Source: Nipponacmea schrenckii (lineage: Eukaryota > Mollusca > Gastropoda > Lottiidae). From it: 64,000 nt of DNA. The stretch lies in the NCBI GenBank assembly GCA_030562195.1, contig CM060202.1, positions 3,720,001 through 3,784,000 on the forward strand, written 5' to 3'. The notes under the pieces are model-generated. The model searched no databases and had not been told where the DNA came from. It worked only from the letters and a program-made list of their open reading frames with translations. The first letter of the stretch is position 1. Every line of letters starts with the position of its first letter. Below, in pieces: positions 62,101 to 64,000 of this stretch. The position numbers and the translations under genes are program-made.

Positions 62101-63324
62101 TTATTCAAGGTCATCAGACCGCGATCGAGATCAGAACCAATAGTTGCCATTTGCCAAAACTAAGTAATTGATGAACTTACAGAAACTCCCAAGAATTGCA
62201 CATTTTCAATAATACTGTATAAAGTCTGTCTCAGTCTGGAAATCCGAGAATAATTAACATTAGAAAAACTCATCACTGTGTTGTTAAAATAATCCGTTTG
62301 AATCCAATGTTTTAGGGCACTTTTTAACGTTAAGGCAATTGTCCACACTGTATCATAGCTTGTTTCGATAAATTGGCTAACAGGTCTACTTCCATTTTCT
62401 ATTAAATATTTATGCTGAAAGTTACTTGAGCTCTAAAATAATAAAGATATATTGATGATATTGCAAAATGAAATACTGAACCAAAATACGAAATTGAGGA
62501 AAGTTCATAAATATAGTGATGCTGTAAATTGTATGATACAATATGCTCTGGTTTATGTTCTATTTATTTTACTTAAATTTCCCAAAATGACCCCTATTGA
62601 ACACGGTGGTATCAGATGATCCTGGAGGATGAGTGTGGCTTGTTCCACCACATACCCACTACAGTGTAAGCAACGGAGAACTTAACTAACAATGGACCCG
62701 TGCAGTCCCTGCTCCGATGCTACTTCATAATCACTAATTGCAAAGTTTATTTAAACTGTTATAAATTATAATTATTGACTTACCAAATTCGCTAATGGTT
62801 TTTCTTCTGTATTTAAATGGTTAACATTTCTAGAAACTGTTATAAATCCATTCATTGCTTTTTTAATTTGTTGTAAAGTACAAGTTGTGTCTGACGTCAT
62901 GTTTAACCACGAATATCCACCTATTAATATCCATACATATCTAGCACCATACATACCCAGTTTATAGGCCTGGAAAAATAACATATTTCTTACAAGAAGA
63001 ATCAACCTCACCTTAGATGTACGGTTATCAACATGGATTGATCTGGAAGATACTTCCCCCGTCAACCATTACGGAATTGAATTGCCTTAAGCTCAATATC
63101 CAGCATCTTAATAATTTAAAAGAGTTCGTTGGCACAAGGAAATATCGTAAAGGTGATGGACATACAATAAACTAAATCGGTCTTTATTTGCATGACCCAT
63201 TGACCCGAATGAGAGATAATTATACCAGTGGTACAGTTTGCTGTTATCTCCAACATACCTCGCAGAAAACACGTCTTGTTGCCGATTCGGAAAAACCGCC
63301 AATTATAATTCTCACATCTTTTTC
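48181..63324 (-). CDS. GABBR2-like: GABA-B type class C GPCR subunit (GABBR2/R3-like), 3' part, 14 exons
   Basis: Exons: 63324-63259, 62969-62784, 62432-62181, 60380-60320, 59713-59624, 56501-56351, 55851-55719, 55321-55205, 54809-54687, 52392-52293, 51914-51679, 51143-50988, 50536-50385, 50164-48181. They join in frame to 1268 residues plus stop; the 5' end is beyond the window. Residues 1-215 are lobe 2 of the Venus-flytrap ligand domain (KDVRIIIGGF, RRVFCEAYK, RYVWILIGGYS); 219-505 hold seven helices. ETRSVKIPALNDSQYIGMNV is the GABBR2 loop 3/helix 6 signature including the leucine needed for G-protein coupling, while GABBR1 has KINDHRAVG there. The conserved loop cysteines are in PFICT and LATCHSN. 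A 763-residue cytoplasmic tail has a coiled coil directly after helix 7 and another at the C-terminus. It probably acts as the signalling partner in a plasma-membrane heterodimer coupling to Gi/o. Lobe 2 somewhat resembles GABBR1 and the tail resembles neither, so an invertebrate R3-type subunit is the main alternative. Confidence 0.9.
50385..50536 (-). CDS. GABBR2-like: GABA-B receptor exon, membrane-proximal tail
   Basis: Acceptor TTTCAATTAG, donor AGAAG|GTATCT. Encodes VEQELNRQRRLLELPMEPFS and on to IQRRRIEERR. Together with the previous exon it makes a heptad-like helix. Confidence 0.85.
50537..50987 (-). other. GABA-B receptor intron
   Basis: 451 bases; donor GAG|GTAAAC. Nothing else seen. 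Confidence 0.75.
50988..51143 (-). CDS. GABBR2-like: GABA-B receptor exon, start of cytoplasmic tail
   Basis: Acceptor CTTTTTCAG. Encodes IYAIVTSGGNPVIASSGIHV and on to YYRAEVQNRVYKRELVE, the beginning of the post-helix-7 coiled coil. Confidence 0.88.
51144..51678 (-). other. GABA-B receptor intron
   Basis: 535 bases with a weak fragment (near 51581) of the dispersed repeat described at 15060. No gene. Confidence 0.7.
51679..51914 (-). CDS. GABBR2-like: GABA-B receptor exon, helices 5-7
   Basis: Acceptor TTTATTACAG, donor AAAG|GTAAGA. Encodes GLLLIFGVYMAWETRSVKIP, ALNDSQYIGMNVYNV and ends LCLLFVPK. It is the most diagnostic GABBR2-like exon. Confidence 0.97.
51915..52292 (-). other. GABA-B receptor intron
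   Basis: 378 bases, donor AAAG|GTAAGG. Nothing else seen. Confidence 0.75.
52293..52392 (-). CDS. GABBR2-like: GABA-B receptor exon, extracellular loop 2
   Basis: Acceptor ACATTGCAG. Encodes ASEDDEDIWYISQLATCHSN then HLQKWTGAFYVYK. The cysteine is the conserved partner of the helix 3 cysteine. Confidence 0.93.
52393..54686 (-). other. GABA-B receptor intron
   Basis: 2.3-kb intron. Close to its 3' end (52411-52460) the minus strand reads GGGTTCTAATCCAG, a B-box-like motif, possibly a truncated SINE head. A mostly A run lies near 53447-53460. No gene supported; open frames 53427-53663 and 54259-54483 lack motifs. Confidence 0.55.
54687..54809 (-). CDS. GABBR2-like: GABA-B receptor exon, helix 4
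   Basis: Acceptor TTAATTTCAG, donor ATT|GTAAGT. Encodes LLRDKHLLFMIGALLMLDSA and WVLVDPMHRQITNL. The VDPMHR motif matches VDPLRR of GABBR2. Confidence 0.95.
54810..55204 (-). other. GABA-B receptor intron
   Basis: 395 bases, donor AAG|GTAAGC. Nothing else seen. Confidence 0.75.
55205..55321 (-). CDS. GABBR2-like: GABA-B receptor exon, helix 3 and loop 2
   Basis: Acceptor TTGTATTTCAG. Encodes LRVLLFAAGFSLAFGAMFAK then TYRVHQILTRAHTGLVKNK. AFGAMFAKTYRVH is nearly invariant in GABA-B receptors. Confidence 0.97.
55322..55718 (-). other. GABA-B receptor intron
   Basis: 397 bases, donor ACG|GTACCA, slightly weak. Nothing else seen. Confidence 0.7.
55719..55851 (-). CDS. GABBR2-like: GABA-B receptor exon, helix 2
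   Basis: Acceptor TATATTTTCAG. Encodes RYIKLSSPMLNDVAVIGCIL then VLGLDDSILPLNVFPFICT. It matches the helix 2 region of GABBR2 (KMSSP, GLD, CT). Its acceptor lies inside a tandem repeat. Confidence 0.95.
55834..56035. repeat. Tandem repeat of about 50 bp overlapping a splice acceptor
   Basis: CTGAAAATA recurs at 55852, 55901, 55952 and 56001 (spacing 49, 51, 49), each flanked by TAACATAGGTTTGTTAACTT or a one-base variant. On the minus strand every unit contains TATATTTTCAG. The unit nearest the exon is the acceptor of the helix 2 exon and runs some 18 bases into it. The alternating 49/51 lengths suggest duplication of a 100-bp dimer. Confidence 0.9.
56036..56350 (-). other. Rest of GABA-B receptor intron
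   Basis: The 499-base intron 55852-56350 contains the tandem repeat and no supported extra exon. Confidence 0.6.
56351..56501 (-). CDS. GABBR2-like: GABA-B receptor exon, helix 1
   Basis: Acceptor TTATTTCAG, donor TTGAG|GTGAGC. Encodes GRVPRDKKIIRHRQATISST, then the hydrophobic FLIGCAFCIFGIILAACFL and AFNLYYRKLR. Confidence 0.95.
57108..57160 (+). repeat. Dispersed repeat fragment
   Basis: AATGGAGTTTTACGTCTTCT then GGGCCAATAAAGAC, also seen at 18008 and 61428. Confidence 0.45.
58671..58775 (-). mobile_element. Truncated SINE fragment
   Basis: CTGTATTTTACAAGGCTGCA, AGGTTCACAAG and GATCTTTCCGGGATTAT match the tail half of the SINE at 36920-37206. The tRNA-like head is missing. Confidence 0.55.
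59624..59713 (-). CDS. GABBR2-like: GABA-B receptor exon, flytrap-to-helix linker
   Basis: Acceptor TATTTTTCAG, donor CAAG|GTAATA. Encodes DHLRPIAIHDPAKNSFDFHC then SQCVPVVWQ, joining to GGRVPRDKK. The pattern WQGG.VP.D aligns with the FQGSEPPKD linker of GABBR2. The CSQC pair is an addition. Confidence 0.9.
59714..60319 (-). other. GABA-B receptor intron
   Basis: 606 bases, donor CAAG|GTAAGC. A G-run lies near 59945. Nothing else seen. Confidence 0.7.
60320..60380 (-). CDS. GABBR2-like: GABA-B receptor exon, end of flytrap domain
   Basis: Acceptor TTCATTTCAG. Encodes GPVSFQGPDRIGIVAVYQNQ, matching the GxVxFxxxxxRxGxxxxxQxQ pattern in this family. Confidence 0.93.
61428..61640 (+). repeat. 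Dispersed repeat fragment, longest copy
   Basis: Starts GAATGGAGTTTTACGTTCTA and continues through ATGAAGACGGGATACGCCAT and GCCGAGAGATCTGTAGCACG. Parts recur at 7360, 18008 and 57108. The 70-codon open frame through it has no known domain. Confidence 0.5.
61935..62145 (-). mobile_element. SINE copy, diverged
   Basis: CTGTATTTTACAAAGATAAC, GATCTTTCCCCGATTATCC, GACTTATTCAAGGTCATCAG and CGATCGAGATCAGAACC follow the order seen at 36945-37115. The tRNA-like head end is lost or diverged. Confidence 0.6.
62181..62432 (-). CDS. GABBR2-like: GABA-B receptor exon, lobe 2
   Basis: Acceptor TTATTTTAG, donor TCT|GTAAGT. Encodes SSSNFQHKYLIENGSRPVSQ, FIETSYDTVWTIALTLKSAL and on to IIENVQFLGVS. SYDTVW aligns with AYDxIW of both GABBR1 and GABBR2. 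The position of the GABA-anchoring glutamate of GABBR1 is phenylalanine here. Confidence 0.93.
62433..62783 (-). other. GABA-B receptor intron
   Basis: 351 bases, donor TTG|GTAAGT. Nothing else seen. Confidence 0.75.
62784..62969 (-). CDS. GABBR2-like: GABA-B receptor exon, lobe 2
   Basis: Acceptor TTATTTTTCCAG. Encodes AYKLGMYGARYVWILIGGYS then CTLQQIKKAMNGFITV. It parallels [20 protein letters not shown] and CTVDEM of GABBR1, with the binding tryptophan replaced by glycine. Confidence 0.95.
63259..63324 (-). CDS. GABBR2-like: GABA-B receptor exon, lobe 2, most upstream recognised
   Basis: Acceptor TGTTTTTTCAG, donor GAG|GTATGT. Encodes EKDVRIIIGGFSESATRRVF CE, 22 residues, phase 0 at both ends. 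It matches the xxDxRIIxGxFxxxxAxxVFC block of GABA-B receptors. Confidence 0.93.
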
Positions 63325-64000
63325 CTGAAAAAACAAAACGAATCCGATGACAACACAAGAACTGAAATCTGATAATAGGCTATATACAATATCAGTGTTA
63401 AATCTTATACCATAAAGAAGGAGAGAATGTCGTTTATTATATCTGTTTAATGAAGTATTTGTTCTATGTATTATGTCCATTTTATAAACGAATTGTAGGT
63501 TGAAAATCTGTCCATTTAATGCACATGTACTTGTGTATTTTAAGACGAATTGTATATTGAAGTATTGTGTATTTTCGCTTTTTTTCCAATGTATTCCCCA
63601 TGGGCAGAATGTGAGACAGGACCATATCCTTGTGTATTAGGCCTAATTCTGACCCATGTAAAATAAGGAGTTTATTATTATTATTATCCTAGGCCTGTAT
63701 ATTTGGGGGAATCTCTCTCTTTCGCGAAATATAATTCAGATGGCAATAGTCAAACCTGATAACTTGCAATGCAATAATCAGCGTTCTTAAACACAGAAAA
63801 AATATCCATTATAATTTTACAAAAATACCATCTTGAATAAGCTACCAGCTGTTTATTTTTCTTCAAATGATACCACGCAGATAACCGCTTTTAGACAAAG
63901 TATTGTGGTACTCAAATCAGATCTTCAAAAGAATATATTAAAGATAACTGACAAGGTCAATTGGAAGTTCATACGCTACACGACTTAAAAGATATTTTTT
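63325..64000 (-). other. GABA-B receptor intron, upstream exons beyond window
   Basis: The next upstream exon is not recognisable. A minus-strand open stretch around 63750-63870 (KKNKQLVAYSRWYF) is followed by CAG|GTTTGA but does not align convincingly with the flytrap domain, so I leave it uncalled. Confidence 0.4.

Larger units (their letters stand above)
60381..62180 (-). other. GABA-B receptor intron with repeats
   Basis: 1.8-kb intron with T-runs near 60841-60855, repeat fragments at 61428-61640 and a SINE at 61935-62145. No gene. Confidence 0.6.

Noticed and set aside
63750..63870. Open minus-strand stretch that could be the next upstream flytrap exon
   Set aside because: Sequence (KKNKQLVAYSRWYF) does not align with GABA-B lobe 1 or 2 and no acceptor was clear.

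Overview
This window is AT-rich animal nuclear DNA. It has intron-split genes with GT/AG splice sites, long gene-poor stretches and many dispersed and tandem repeats. The proteins are clear bilaterian regulators. One repeat family, with terminal hairpins and a 161-bp tandem core, resembles the 'pearl'/Helentron-like elements known from molluscs. I infer a mollusc or other spiralian; that is inference, not proof.

Layout: 1-25.8 kb shows no gene I can support. It holds tandem repeats (37, 33 and 41 bp units), AT-rich palindromes, pieces of several dispersed repeat families and a broken Penelope-like GIY-YIG fragment. 26.0-34.0 kb (minus strand) is a complete five-exon gene for the bHLH leucine-zipper factor AP-4 (TFAP4), with E2F-type sites upstream. 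34.0-43.0 kb separates it from the next, divergently transcribed gene and is rich in repeats: a tRNA-derived SINE nested in an older repeat, and two complete plus two partial pearl-like elements. 43.0-46.1 kb (plus strand) is a five-exon GLIS2-type Kruppel/GLI zinc-finger gene. 48.2-64.0 kb (minus strand), tail to tail with GLIS2, is the 3' part of a class C GPCR of the GABA-B family. Fourteen exons encode lobe 2 of the ligand-binding domain, seven membrane helices and a very long serine-rich tail. Its 5' exons lie beyond the right edge.

The genes do not form an operon or pathway: two are nuclear transcription factors and one is a plasma-membrane receptor. The most notable points are: (1) the GABA-B subunit has the GABBR2-type signalling region but lacks all three lobe-2 residues that contact GABA in GABBR1; (2) the splice acceptor of its second membrane-helix exon lies in a roughly 50-bp tandem repeat that copies the acceptor four times; (3) the pearl-like elements have terminal palindromes and a shared 161-bp core. 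All exon boundaries were placed by reading frame, splice consensus and remembered family alignment, without transcript data.
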